In this document: positions 31,964 to 40,199 of the stretch, piece by piece
Position numbering within the stretch: position 1 is the stretch's first letter
Layout of the letters: every line of letters starts with the position of its first letter
NCBI GenBank assembly: GCA_023662865.1
Contig: JAMPIK010000020.1
Coordinates: 1 to 40,199 of the forward strand
Direction of reading: 5' to 3'
Source: Prevotella sp.
GTDB taxonomy: Bacteria; Bacteroidota; Bacteroidia; Bacteroidales; Muribaculaceae
DNA length: 40,199 nt
Program-made: the position numbers and the translations under genes
The notes under the pieces: generated by a model
Told to the model about the DNA's origin: nothing
Database searches by the model: none
What the model saw: only the letters and a program-made list of their open reading frames with translations

Positions 31964-34711
31964 ATGAATTCTTACATTTCTATTTTATTCCTGGCATTGG
32001 CATGCGTGTTCGGAGCAAGAGCCGCCGATGTGGTGACTTCCGACCCCTCCCCTTTGCAGCAAACGAGCAAAGACGTTGTGGTGTATTTCCACGCCGACCT
32101 TGGCAACAAAGGTCTGACGGGGCAGCCCGCCTCCGCACAGATATACGCACACACCGGAGTAATAACAAATTTGAGCACAAGCAATTCCGACTGGAAGTAT
32201 GCGCCTGCATGGGGCGACAATAGTGCCAAATACAAACTTGAATATGTGAGTCCCGATTTGTGGAAGCTCAATATAGGAGACATACGCACATACTATGGAG
32301 TGAAAGAAGGCGAGACCGTGCAAAAGCTCGCGTTCGTGTTTCGCACCGCCGACAAATCCAAAGAGGGAAAAGATGTGGGCAATGCCGATATCTTCGTAGA
32401 TGTCGCACAGGAGGGTTATCAGGTAGCTCTCTTTTCAAACTTTGAAGGCACCATTGTAGATGACGCACATACGAGTGTAACCTTCACCATCACAGCTACT
32501 GCACCCTCTACTCTGACTCTCACCGTGAACGGCAATCCGGTAAAGAGCCAAGAGAATGCAACACGCATGGAAGTGCCGTATACATTCACCGACAGAGGCA
32601 ATTACACGGTAGTGGCCAAAGGTGTAAACGGTGCAGCCACACAAAGCGTTGAGGCCGTTTATTGCTACCCGCAGGCTTCTCCCCGGGCTGACTATCCCGG
32701 TGGTGTACCCAAACAGGGCGCGCTTCGCAACTCCGACGGCACCGTGACGTTCTGTCTTGCTGCTCCCGGCAAAACAAGCGTGATGCTCGTGCCCAACTGG
32801 GACGCCTATAATGCGTTGGATAAGAACGTGATGAGTTATCAGGACTACAACGGACAACGCTATTTCTGGACTACCGTGTCCGGCCTTGACCCTGACACTC
32901 AGTACTTCTACTACTATCTCGTAGACGGTACAATCAAGGTGGCAGACCCGTATGCCAAGCTCATTCTTGACCCGTATAACGACAAATACATTTCAAAAGA
33001 TGTGTACCCCGACCTGCCCGAGTTCCCCCTCGAAGTCGGCAACACCGTGGTAGCCGTTTATCATGAGAATATCAACAAGTACGACTGGAAGGTGAAGAAC
33101 TTCAAAGGTGCGGACAAGCAGAATTTGGTGATTTACGAACTCTTGCTGCGCGACTTTACCGGCACCGAAGGCGCATCCAATGGTAACGGCACCCTGCGTC
33201 AAGCAATTGACAAACTCCCGTATCTGGTGAAAATGGGAGTTAATGCAATAGAACTCCTGCCCGTTAACGAGTTTAACGGCAACAACTCATGGGGATATAA
33301 TCCCAACTTCTATTTCGCCCCGGACAAGACTTATGGCACTCCCAACGACTACAAGGAGTTTATCGACAAGTGTCATCAGAATGGCATAGCCGTAATTCTT
33401 GACCTCGTATTCAACCAAAGTGATGGTCTGCACCCCTGGTATCAGATGTACGACATCTCCAACAATCCCTTCTATAACAAGACGGCACCTCACGCTTACT
33501 CCGTGCTCAATGACTGGAACCAGAACCACCCCCTTGTGGAGCAGCAGTGGCATGACTGTGTAAAATACTGGGCTACTGAATATAATGTAGACGGTTTCCG
33601 TTTCGATTTGGTGAAAGGCCTTGGCGACAACGACTCCTACAAGAGCGGCACCGACGGCTACAATGCAAGCCGTGTAGCGCGCATGACACGCATCCACGCC
33701 GCCTTGAGCGAAGTGAAGCCCGATGCATATTTCATAAACGAGAACCTTGCCGGCGACAAAGAGGAAAATGAAATGGCCGCCGACGGTCAGCTCAACTGGG
33801 CTAATGTAAACAATGCCGCTTGCCAATTCGCCATGGGTTATTCAAAAGACTCCAACCTGAACCGTTTTAATGCGGAGCGCGACTCTCGCACTTGGGGCTC
33901 GACGGTGAGCTATGCCGAAAGCCACGATGAGGAACGCATGGGTTACAAGCAGGCTCAATACGGTGCAGAGGGCGTAAAAGGCAACCATGAAGTGAGCAAA
34001 CGCCGCATCGGCTCTTTGCACGCCCAGATGATTCTCTCTCCCGGTGCCCACATGATTTGGCAATTCTCCGAGCTCGGCAACGACCAAACTACCAAAAACG
34101 GCGGTGGCAACAACACAGATCCCAAAAAGGTTAATTGGAATGTGCTCGAAGATGCCGATGTAAACGGCCTTTATGAGAATGTATGCGAGTTGGTACGTTT
34201 GCGCACAATCGAGACGGAACTCTTTGACCGCGATGCCGTTAAGCAAATGAACTTTACCGAAGCGTCATGGACCAATGGTCGCTTCCTTTATCTGTCAAAG
34301 AACGACAAAGAACTTATTCTCGCCGTAAATCCCAACATCACCGGCGACCGCACGTTTGAGTGTTCCACAATGTTTGCAAGCAAGAACAGCGCCGACTACC
34401 GCATTGAGTCCAAATCGTACAACACAAATCCGAGCTTTAATGCCGAAACCGGTAAAATCACCGTACCGGCCAACAGCTATGTAGTGATTGCCAATAACAA
34501 AGTAAGCGGCATTGAAAGTATCGGTTCAGACTCCGACAACTTCGTTCGCAATGAGGTTTACAGTGTAGGCGGCAACATAATCATCAACGGCGAGTATTCC
34601 ACAGCCGAAGTATTCTCCACCGCCGGTACACGTCAACCCCTGACCGGTCTCACCCCCGGCATCTACATAGTGCGAGTAGACAACAACACCTTCAAAGTAA
34701 CCGTGAGATAA
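31964..34711 (+). CDS. Secreted GH13 alpha-amylase-family enzyme with sorting-like C-terminal domain
   Basis: This 915-residue protein has a signal peptide (1-20), an N-terminal beta-sandwich region (about 25-230), an E-set/CBM48-like domain (about 240-340, GTVTFCLAAPGKTSVMLVPNWD), and the (beta/alpha)8 GH13 barrel (about 385-760). The catalytic residues are visible: nucleophile D548 in GFRFDLVKG, acid/base E593 in YFINENLAG, and the transition-state stabiliser D655 in AESHDEERM. DLVFNQSD is conserved region I, with Gln-Ser instead of the usual H. It should hydrolyse or rearrange alpha-glucans such as starch or glycogen outside the cytoplasm. The C-terminus (AEVFSTAGTRQPLTGLTPGIYIVRVDNNT) resembles a type A sorting signal. 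Branching or pullulanase-like specificity cannot be excluded. Confidence 0.9.
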   Translation: MNSYISILFLALACVFGARAADVVTSDPSPLQQTSKDVVVYFHADLGNKGLTGQPASAQIYAHTGVITNLSTSNSDWKYAPAWGDNSAKYKLEYVSPDLWKLNIGDIRTYYGVKEGETVQKLAFVFRTADKSKEGKDVGNADIFVDVAQEGYQVALFSNFEGTIVDDAHTSVTFTITATAPSTLTLTVNGNPVKSQENATRMEVPYTFTDRGNYTVVAKGVNGAATQSVEAVYCYPQASPRADYPGGVPKQGALRNSDGTVTFCLAAPGKTSVMLVPNWDAYNALDKNVMSYQDYNGQRYFWTTVSGLDPDTQYFYYYLVDGTIKVADPYAKLILDPYNDKYISKDVYPDLPEFPLEVGNTVVAVYHENINKYDWKVKNFKGADKQNLVIYELLLRDFTGTEGASNGNGTLRQAIDKLPYLVKMGVNAIELLPVNEFNGNNSWGYNPNFYFAPDKTYGTPNDYKEFIDKCHQNGIAVILDLVFNQSDGLHPWYQMYDISNNPFYNKTAPHAYSVLNDWNQNHPLVEQQWHDCVKYWATEYNVDGFRFDLVKGLGDNDSYKSGTDGYNASRVARMTRIHAALSEVKPDAYFINENLAGDKEENEMAADGQLNWANVNNAACQFAMGYSKDSNLNRFNAERDSRTWGSTVSYAESHDEERMGYKQAQYGAEGVKGNHEVSKRRIGSLHAQMILSPGAHMIWQFSELGNDQTTKNGGGNNTDPKKVNWNVLEDADVNGLYENVCELVRLRTIETELFDRDAVKQMNFTEASWTNGRFLYLSKNDKELILAVNPNITGDRTFECSTMFASKNSADYRIESKSYNTNPSFNAETGKITVPANSYVVIANNKVSGIESIGSDSDNFVRNEVYSVGGNIIINGEYSTAEVFSTAGTRQPLTGLTPGIYIVRVDNNTFKVTVR

Positions 34712-34732
34712 ACACTCCTCCTTCCCCATACA

Positions 34733-34768
34733 AGAAAAGCCGCAACACCCTGATGTCGCGGCTTTTCT
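34733..34768. terminator. Terminator hairpin between convergent genes
   Basis: AGAAAAGCCGC (34733-34743) pairs with GCGGCTTTTCT (34758-34768), with a short inner ACA/TGT pairing. It lies just after the GH13 stop and before the end of the convergent lipoprotein gene. The T residues are inside the stem; it may work in both directions. Confidence 0.65.
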
Positions 34769-34791
34769 GCGTCTATATAATTCCTGTCTAT

Positions 34792-34829
34792 AATTCCCGC
34801 TGCAAACACTTGTGCTTGCAGCGAGAATT
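34792..34829. repeat. Inverted repeat near the lipoprotein gene 3' end
   Basis: Arms 34792-34805 and 34816-34829 are complementary over 14 bp with one mismatch (a G-U pair on one strand). It is 13 nt from the lipoprotein stop and could be its terminator on the minus strand, although no T-run follows. Confidence 0.45.
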
Positions 34830-34841
34830 CTTAGGGTGTGT

Positions 34842-35201
34842 CTAATTTTCGAGTTTGTGGGCGGCTTCTTCGAGCTTGTCGGCGGCCGCTTCTTTTACGG
34901 CATCTTTTTTCTCCTCGATTTTTTCCGAGGCTTTGTCTTTCAGCTCTTCGGCGTTCTCTCTCGCTGCCTCAATATTGTCGGAGACTACATTCTCTGCGTC
35001 TTCCCTCAGATTGTCGAGGTCTTCGCCGAATGCCTCTTCTGCGGAAAGGGCGGAGTCTTCGGAAACGGTTATTTCCGTTACATTGTCGTTCACTATTTTT
35101 GCCGGCACGGCGCCGGTTGTTTCATGTTGTGTCTCACCGTTGGAGCAGGCTCCAAGGGCTATGAGCGCTATGGAAGCCAATAAGAATACGATTTTTTTCA
35201 T
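34842..35201 (-). CDS. Small coiled-coil lipoprotein
   Basis: This 119-residue protein has a lipoprotein signal with lipobox LGAC at residues 16-19, so it is lipid-anchored. The C-terminal half (about 60-119) is a charged, alanine- and glutamate-rich helix (NIEAARENAEELKDKASEK, KKDAVKEAAADKLEEAAHK), likely a single coiled coil and reminiscent of apolipoprotein-like or YtxH-type helices. No enzyme motif is present. It lies 18 nt after the LolE-like permease gene and is probably its operon partner; a structural role in the envelope is a guess. Confidence 0.8.
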   Translation of the reverse strand: MKKIVFLLASIALIALGACSNGETQHETTGAVPAKIVNDNVTEITVSEDSALSAEEAFGEDLDNLREDAENVVSDNIEAARENAEELKDKASEKIEEKKDAVKEAAADKLEEAAHKLEN

Positions 35202-35219
35202 GATTGATATGTTTTTTGT

Positions 35220-36602
35220 TTAAAATTTCTGACGCGAGGTGCGCCGCGCAAAAGCCGCGGATATGAGACCGGTAGCAAAGGCCACGGCTACACTCAATGC
35301 GAGAATAACAAGCAAATCGGACAGCCGGATACTTACCGGGTAGGACGACATTATGATTTGCGAGGGGTCACCGGGAATTGAAATCAGACCGAAATGCTGT
35401 TGAAGCAGACAGAGTATTACGCCCAATGTCAGGCCGGAAAGTGAGCCGGAAAGGCAAACCACAATGCTTTCAAAAAAGAAGACTCGGCCTATGAAGCCGC
35501 GAGTTGCCCCATAGTCTGTCATCGTGCGTATGTTGGAGCGTTTTTCAACTATGAGCATTGAGAGTGTGCTGATAATGTTGAAAGAGGCGATGAGGAGTAT
35601 GAAGCTGAGCAACAGGAAAGTAATCCATTTCTCAATGGCAACCATTCGGAAATGGAGTGTCTGCCTGTCGGAGCGGCTGCTCACCGTGTAATCGTTGCCG
35701 AGAGCCTGCTTGAGCGCATTGATTGTGGCAGCTTTTGAAGCACCGTTTTTTACCTTCACATACAGTTGGTTGGCTTGTGTGTCGTATTCAAGCAAACGGC
35801 GTGCCACATCTATATCCATAATTACAGTGGCTGCATCAAATTCGCCCTGTTGTGAAGCGAATATACCGGTGGCGACCAGCGAGTCTACCATGAATGAAGA
35901 AGCAGGGTCGGTGTATGAGGCGGAACCTGTGCGCCGGGGCAGGAAAATCATCAGACCGGAGTCTGCAGTTGACGGCAGCTTCAAGTTTGCAGCTACGCCG
36001 GAGGATATGAGAATGGAGGCAACCGGAAGAGAGTCTGTCTGTTGTGGCTCATCGGTGAGGCTTTCCGCCGCGAACAGTGCGTTTTCGTCAAATTCTTCTT
36101 CGGCAAGTTCGGTAATCTCTTCGCTTTGGGCGGCTGTCATTTCGGTCTCAACTGCAAGGTCAACTATCTCCTGTGGCTGAGGTTTCCATTGGCCGCTTAC
36201 AATAATCGAGTCAATAGCGGTGGTAAGGCGATAGTCGGCAGGTTTCACACCCAATATCTTCACCGGAAGTTGCCTTCCGTTTGAGAAAGCCACAGCCTCA
36301 TCGTTGACAACCGGAGTGGCTGTCTGCACACCGGCTACTTTTGCAGCTGCCCGGGCAAGAGAGTCTGCATTGGCAATAATTGATCCGGAGGTCGGGGTGA
36401 CGGTGATGTCGGGCATAATACGCGCATCTCTGTCTATTATAGCTTCGTTGAAGCCGTTGAAGACAGAGAGTACGCATACGATAGCCATTGTGGCAATGGC
36501 TACTCCGCAGACGCCGGCAACGGCAATGGCTGTCACCGCGCTGTGTGATTTGCGTGACCACATATACCGCAGTGCCACGCGTAATGCCAAGATATTATTC
36601 AC
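35220..36602 (-). CDS. FtsX/LolE-type ABC transporter permease
   Basis: This 460-residue protein has the four-helix layout of the LolC/LolE/MacB/FtsX group: one N-terminal membrane helix (about 20-45, after ALRYMWSRKSHSAVTAIAVAG), a large periplasmic domain (about 50-310), and three C-terminal helices (about 325-450). FRMVAIEKWITFLLLSFILLIASFNIISTLSMLIVEKRSNI is the conserved FtsX segment. The N-terminal SRKSHS context matches LolC/E in Bacteroidota. It probably releases lipoproteins from the inner membrane toward the LolA carrier; the LolD-like ATPase at 14516-15178 is a candidate partner. It overlaps the rbfA stop by 4 nt. Confidence 0.88.
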   Translation of the reverse strand: MNNILALRVALRYMWSRKSHSAVTAIAVAGVCGVAIATMAIVCVLSVFNGFNEAIIDRDARIMPDITVTPTSGSIIANADSLARAAAKVAGVQTATPVVNDEAVAFSNGRQLPVKILGVKPADYRLTTAIDSIIVSGQWKPQPQEIVDLAVETEMTAAQSEEITELAEEEFDENALFAAESLTDEPQQTDSLPVASILISSGVAANLKLPSTADSGLMIFLPRRTGSASYTDPASSFMVDSLVATGIFASQQGEFDAATVIMDIDVARRLLEYDTQANQLYVKVKNGASKAATINALKQALGNDYTVSSRSDRQTLHFRMVAIEKWITFLLLSFILLIASFNIISTLSMLIVEKRSNIRTMTDYGATRGFIGRVFFFESIVVCLSGSLSGLTLGVILCLLQQHFGLISIPGDPSQIIMSSYPVSIRLSDLLVILALSVAVAFATGLISAAFARRTSRQKF

Positions 36603-36985
36603 TCTGATTTTTCAGGGGTGTCGGCATTTTTCTCATCATGCAGGTGAGGGTCGGCGGCCAACAGTCGGTCAATGTTTTCTATATAGTCGAGCGAGTCATC
36701 GAGGTAGAACTGCAGTTCGGGGCATTTGCGCAGTACGTCCTTGACGCGCGAGGCGAGCTCATAGCGCACCGTCTTGGCTTGGGTACGAATATTCTCCAAA
36801 ATTTCGTTGGATTTTTCGGAGGGGAAAATGCTGAGGTAAGCCTTTGCGATACTCAAATCGGGGCTTACTTTTACGCCGGAGACGCTGACGAGGACGCCGC
36901 CCATGGCTGCCGTCTGACGGCGGAATATTTCACTTAGCTCCTTTTGGAGCATACGGGATATCTTTGCTTGTCTTTTACCTTCCAT
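36599..36985 (-). CDS. rbfA: Ribosome-binding factor A
   Basis: This 128-residue KH-fold protein assists late maturation of the 30S subunit, including 16S rRNA 5' end processing. The start RQAKISRMLQKELSEIFRRQ, the strand LVSVSGVKVSPDLSIAKAYLSIFPSE and the end CPELQFYLDDSLDYIENIDRLL are the standard RbfA pattern. The C-terminal tail is short and acidic, as in many bacteria. The ATG/stop overlap with the LolE-like gene suggests coupled translation; rbfA-lolE adjacency recurs in Bacteroidota, as I recall. Confidence 0.96.
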   Translation of the reverse strand: MEGKRQAKISRMLQKELSEIFRRQTAAMGGVLVSVSGVKVSPDLSIAKAYLSIFPSEKSNEILENIRTQAKTVRYELASRVKDVLRKCPELQFYLDDSLDYIENIDRLLAADPHLHDEKNADTPEKSE

Positions 36986-37055
36986 AATTTCGGGTGTTTG
37001 GGTTGTTGTTTCCCTTTAATAACGCCTTGCGTTGCGCATGAGTTTGAGAGAGTCC

Positions 37056-37685
37056 TTAAATTTTTCGTATCAGAGTAAGCCCGTCGCGCATGGGGAGTAT
37101 CACTTTTTCCATTTCCGGGTCGGCAGCTGCGAGGTCGTTGAATTGCATCACACCGTAGGTTTGGGAGCTGTGCTTCTCCCGGGCTATGACGTGGCCGTCC
37201 CAGAGGGTGTTGTCGGCTATTATCAGACCGCCTTTTTTTACCAAGGGCTTGACAAGGCGGTAGTAATCAGTATATTGCCGCTTGTCTGCATCTATGAATA
37301 CAATATCAAACGGTGCTTGCGGGCTGAGTTTGGGAATTTCTTCCAGGGCGTTGCCGATGTGAAGCCGGATTCGGTCGCCACAGGGAGCGGAGGTAAAATT
37401 CCGGCGAATGAAGTCTTCCAATTCGTCGTTTGCCTCAATGGTGTGCAATACACCGTCGGCGGGTAATCCTTCGGCCATACACAGCGCGGCATAGCCGGAG
37501 AATGAGCCTATTTCCAATATCTTCTTTGCACCGGAGAGCTTAACCAGCATTTTCAGCAGCCGCCCTTGCAGATGTCCGGAACACATGCGTGAATTATACA
37601 AATGCAAATTGGTCTGCCGGTCCACTTCTTTAAGCCATTCCGGCTCCGGGTCAATGTGGGTACAAATGTAATCGTCAAGAGTCAT
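37056..37685 (-). CDS. Class I SAM-dependent O-methyltransferase
   Basis: This 209-residue protein starts [18 protein letters not shown], the usual N-terminus of bacterial catechol-type O-methyltransferases. The SAM-binding motif is KILEIGSFSGYAALCMAEGL, followed by HTIEANDELEDF (ribose-binding acidic residue) and FDIVFIDADKRQYTDYY, which holds the metal-binding aspartates. IIADNTLWDGHV is the conserved closing strand. Its substrate is unknown; such enzymes methylate catechols or hydroxamate-like small molecules. The start at 37685 is chosen over longer forms (37721, 37769), which run further into aroQ. It overlaps aroQ by 11 nt. Confidence 0.92.
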   Translation of the reverse strand: MTLDDYICTHIDPEPEWLKEVDRQTNLHLYNSRMCSGHLQGRLLKMLVKLSGAKKILEIGSFSGYAALCMAEGLPADGVLHTIEANDELEDFIRRNFTSAPCGDRIRLHIGNALEEIPKLSPQAPFDIVFIDADKRQYTDYYRLVKPLVKKGGLIIADNTLWDGHVIAREKHSSQTYGVMQFNDLAAADPEMEKVILPMRDGLTLIRKI

Positions 37686-38124
37686 GCAGTATGTTTGATA
37701 AGCCTTTGATTGCGAGTTCATACGAAGCGAGCCCAAAGCCTGAAACAGAGGCTTTGCACACCGGCGCAATTACAGATTTGTGTCGGAACTCTTCGCGAGC
37801 GGCCGGCTGTGAGATGTGCACCTCAATCACGGGCAGCGGCTCTATGGCTTTTATTGCATCGGCAATGGCGTAAGAATAGTGGGTATATGCCCCGGCATTC
37901 AGCACTACGGCATTTGCACGCAATTCGGAATCGCCCCGGCCGGCATTATGCAATTCATCAATAATATCGCCCTCGCAGTTGCTTTGGGAGTAGATGAATT
38001 TTATGTGAGGGAAAATATCGGAAAGGTGAGATAGATACTCCTCGAAAGTCACGGTTCCGTAAATGTGCGGTTCGCGACTTCCGAGCAGGTTGAGGTTTGG
38101 GCCGTTGATTATTGCAATAGTCAT
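37675..38124 (-). CDS. aroQ: Type II 3-dehydroquinate dehydratase
   Basis: This 149-residue dodecameric enzyme removes water from 3-dehydroquinate in the shikimate pathway to aromatic amino acids. The N-terminus is [20 protein letters not shown] (seen as [17 protein letters not shown]), with catalytic Y22 in [20 protein letters not shown] and [17 protein letters not shown] hold the conserved Asn, His103 and Arg114. The ATG at 38124 overlaps the cysS stop as ATGA, so it is preferred over the non-ATG extension to 38136. It is followed by the O-methyltransferase gene with an 11-nt overlap. Confidence 0.96.
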   Translation of the reverse strand: MTIAIINGPNLNLLGSREPHIYGTVTFEEYLSHLSDIFPHIKFIYSQSNCEGDIIDELHNAGRGDSELRANAVVLNAGAYTHYSYAIADAIKAIEPLPVIEVHISQPAAREEFRHKSVIAPVCKASVSGFGLASYELAIKGLSNILHDS

Positions 38125-39596
38125 TTCACACTCCATTCCACACCGTTCTTGGTGTCTTTCACATCAAAGCCAGCCTCGGCCAGGCGGTCGCGTATGAGGT
38201 CCGATGTAGTCCAATCTTTGGCCGCCTTGGCGTTTTTGCGTATTTCCATAAGCAGGTCAACCGCTTTTTCATACGGTTTGAGCTTGTCCGGGTCTGAGCC
38301 GGAGTCGGAAGTGCGTATGCCGAGCAGCTCCACGAGGAATATGTCAAAGAGATGACGCAGCGAGGCAAGGTCTTCTTTGGAGAGTTTTACCTCGCCTGAA
38401 TTTGCGGCATTGATTATGCGCGCGGCATCAAAGAGGTGAGCAATTACCTGAGGTGTATTCAAGTCATCGTCCATAGCCTCATAGCAACGGGCAGCGAAGT
38501 CCGGTACTTCAATACTGCTCTTTTCCGCCGGGAGAAGGTTCTGCAGACGTTGGTAAGTATCAAGCATTTTTTGCAGAGCTTTTTCAGCACTTTGCAGGGC
38601 GGCATTGCTGAAGTCTACGGTGCTGCGGTAATGAGCCTGCAGAATGAAGAAGCGAATTACCATGGGCGAATATGCCTTTTCAAGCATAGGGTGTGAGCCT
38701 GTGAAGAACTCTTCAAGGTTGATGAAGTTGTTATAACTCTTGCCCATCTTCTTGCCATTGATGGTAATCATGTTGTTGTGCATCCAGTAGCGCACAGCCG
38801 GGTGACCTTGGGCGGCCACGCTTTGAGCTATTTCGCACTCATGGTGCGGGAAGAGCAAGTCCATGCCGCCGCCGTGAATGTCGAATGTCTCACCTAAATA
38901 TTTTTCGCCCATTGTGGAACATTCGAGGTGCCAGCCGGGAAAGCCCTCGCTCCAAGGCGACGGCCAGTGCATGATGTGTTGGGGAGAGGCGCATTTCCAG
39001 AGAGCAAAGTCAAGTGGGTTGCGCTTCTCGTCTTGACCGTCGAGAGCGCGAGTGTTGCTCTCCATGTCTTCGATGTTTCTGCCGGAGAGGATGCCGTACT
39101 TGTGGTTGTTGTTGTATTTCTCCACATCAAAGTAAACCGAGCCGTGACTCTCGTAGGCGTAGCCGGCGTCCAAAATCTTTTTGATATACTCGATCTGCTC
39201 AATGATATGGCCGGAAGCGTGCGGCTCAATTGAGGGAGGTAAAACGCCGAGAGCTTCCATGTCCCGGTGGTAACGATTCAGATAGTGTTGCACCACTTCC
39301 ATAGGTTCAAGACTTTCAAGACGCGCCTTTTTTGCAATCTTGTCTTCGCCGTCGTCGGCATCATGCTCCAAGTGTCCCACATCGGTAATATTGCGCACAT
39401 AGCGCACCTTGTATCCGAGATGATGCAGATAGCGGTAGAGAGTGTCGAAAGTAATTGCCGGGCGGGCATGACCCAGATGTGCATCACCGTATACGGTAGG
39501 GCCGCAGACGTACATTCCCACCATACCTTCATGCAAAGGCTTGAACAGTTCTTTTTGGCGAGTCAGTGAATTGTATATCAAAAGATTGGAGTCCAT
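38121..39596 (-). CDS. cysS: Cysteine-tRNA ligase
   Basis: This 491-residue class I aminoacyl-tRNA synthetase charges tRNA-Cys. The N-terminal zinc/substrate Cys is in [18 protein letters not shown], where HLGH is the HIGH motif. [12 protein letters not shown] and [12 protein letters not shown] provide the other zinc ligands. [13 protein letters not shown] is the KMSKS loop. The C-terminal part (about 340-491) is the tRNA-binding helical domain. The ATG at 39596 is used; an upstream TTG at 39602 is a less likely start. It heads the aroQ/O-methyltransferase cluster. Confidence 0.97.
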   Translation of the reverse strand: MDSNLLIYNSLTRQKELFKPLHEGMVGMYVCGPTVYGDAHLGHARPAITFDTLYRYLHHLGYKVRYVRNITDVGHLEHDADDGEDKIAKKARLESLEPMEVVQHYLNRYHRDMEALGVLPPSIEPHASGHIIEQIEYIKKILDAGYAYESHGSVYFDVEKYNNNHKYGILSGRNIEDMESNTRALDGQDEKRNPLDFALWKCASPQHIMHWPSPWSEGFPGWHLECSTMGEKYLGETFDIHGGGMDLLFPHHECEIAQSVAAQGHPAVRYWMHNNMITINGKKMGKSYNNFINLEEFFTGSHPMLEKAYSPMVIRFFILQAHYRSTVDFSNAALQSAEKALQKMLDTYQRLQNLLPAEKSSIEVPDFAARCYEAMDDDLNTPQVIAHLFDAARIINAANSGEVKLSKEDLASLRHLFDIFLVELLGIRTSDSGSDPDKLKPYEKAVDLLMEIRKNAKAAKDWTTSDLIRDRLAEAGFDVKDTKNGVEWSVK

Positions 39597-39618
39597 AATC
39601 AATAGGGAGGAGGTAAAG

Positions 39619-39651
39619 TGCAGACGCGAGGGTAGAGTTCTCGCGTCTGCA
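39619..39651 (-). terminator. Terminator-like hairpin between DUF3467 and cysS
   Basis: TGCAGACGCGAG (39619-39630) pairs exactly with CTCGCGTCTGCA (39640-39651), loop of 9 nt. It sits between the DUF3467 stop (39662) and the cysS start (39596). A T-run is lacking, so it may attenuate rather than stop the message. Confidence 0.6.
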
Positions 39652-39661
39652 TGATGAGATA

Positions 39662-39964
39662 TTAGTTGTTTGAGAAATTCTGGCCGTTGGGGCGCTTCTG
39701 CTGAATTTCGCCGAAGGCTTTTTCGTATTTCTGAACATTGTCAGTAAGGGCGAACATGAGCTGTTTTGCATTTTCGGGGCTCATGATGATACGGCTAACC
39801 ACGGGAGCTTGGGGCATGCCGGGCGCGGCGAAGATGAAGTCGATGAGGAACTCGTTGGGGCCGTGGCCGATCATGGCGAGGTTAGAGTATTTACCGTCAG
39901 CTACTTCGGGTTTGAGTTGGATTTGGAGTTGGTTTTTGTTTTCTTGATTGTTGTTGTTTGCCAT
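39662..39964 (-). CDS. DUF3467 family protein
   Basis: This 100-residue protein has an N/Q-rich start and the DUF3467 core: [25 protein letters not shown], then [31 protein letters not shown]. It is a small, conserved, mostly beta-alpha cytosolic protein. The function is not established; in other Bacteroidota it is often next to the RNA polymerase rpoBC genes, by recollection. It has its own consensus promoter at 40016-40046 and is separated from cysS by a hairpin. Confidence 0.9.
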   Translation of the reverse strand: MANNNNQENKNQLQIQLKPEVADGKYSNLAMIGHGPNEFLIDFIFAAPGMPQAPVVSRIIMSPENAKQLMFALTDNVQKYEKAFGEIQQKRPNGQNFSNN

Positions 39965-40015
39965 TGTAGTATTATGTTATTAATATTATTGAAATTTCGA
40001 AGTCGTTATCAAATA

Positions 40016-40046
40016 CAAAGGTACTTCAAAAATCTCGTATGACAAA
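40016..40046 (-). promoter_or_regulatory. Consensus promoter for the DUF3467 gene
   Basis: On the minus strand TTTG (40043-40046), 19 nt, then TACCTTTG (40016-40023), a full -33/-7 match. The leader before the ATG at 39964 is about 45 nt. No gene is recognised from 40047 to the end of the window. Confidence 0.75.
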
Positions 40047-40199
40047 ATCCGTGCCAAAAATAAATTGACACACGTGATAATTTGAGCTAATACGGCTGTA
40101 TACCGGCTCTTATTTATTAGGTGTTAAAATTTGTTAATAATTGACGGGGCACCTGCAAATTTCTGTGTTTGAAAATTTCTTAGCCGAATATCAGGGATA

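Noticed and set aside
1..40199. CRISPR array, tRNA or rRNA genes, phage or conjugative genes
   Set aside because: No regular spaced repeats, no cloverleaf-like sequence in the short intergenic regions and no integrase, capsid or transfer genes were recognised by eye.

Overview
The window looks like chromosomal DNA of a gut-type member of the Bacteroidota (order Bacteroidales, plausibly Muribaculaceae; the family is an inference). The support is the gene families present (DUF4292, DUF4831, Lnb-like DUF4105 and DUF3467 proteins, Bacteroidales-style RpoN, secreted proteins with C-terminal sorting-like tails), promoters of the TTTG - about 19 nt - TAnnTTTG type, and very little Shine-Dalgarno signal. 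No tRNA, rRNA or CRISPR array was recognised.

Layout. Positions 1-349 hold a 193-bp foldback, MITE-like element and the end of an HU gene. Positions 735-7785 (minus) form one tight operon: dUTPase, a TPR protein, a DUF4292 lipoprotein, an EnvC-like LytM protein, a FemAB/GNAT-like protein and a polysaccharide flippase, i.e. envelope biogenesis. Divergently, 7912-11629 (plus) carries DUF4831, an Lnb-like lipoprotein N-acyltransferase candidate and a DUF389 membrane protein. Positions 11610-14519 hold three glycosyltransferases around a compact divergent promoter pair. Positions 14516-17284 (minus) carry rpoN, tcdA and a LolD-like ATPase. Positions 17468-22400 (plus) carry a membrane-anchored TPR protein, a CvpA-like protein and sufC-sufD-sufS; sufB is not between cvpA and sufC.

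Positions 22591-25238 are the most unusual part: a decaying RiPP (ribosomally made, post-translationally modified peptide) locus. A radical SAM/SPASM maturase gene carries two frameshifts and an ATT where its ATG is expected. An intact 47-residue GG-leader precursor with a three-cysteine core follows. Next comes the N-terminal part of a TonB-dependent receptor-like gene joined directly to the ATPase domain of an ABC exporter, which itself carries an in-frame stop.

Positions 25347-34711 (plus) form a secretion and glycan section: two large secreted proteins with related N-termini flanking a small secreted protein, a glycosyltransferase, and a large GH13 alpha-amylase-family enzyme. Positions 34842-39964 (minus) return to housekeeping: DUF3467 protein, cysS, aroQ, an O-methyltransferase, rbfA, a LolE/FtsX-type permease and a small lipoprotein, with several ATGA start/stop overlaps.

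The LolD-like ATPase and LolE-like permease could work together although they are about 20 kb apart. EnvC, the flippase, the glycosyltransferases, Lnb-like and Lol-like proteins make envelope assembly the dominant theme of the window.
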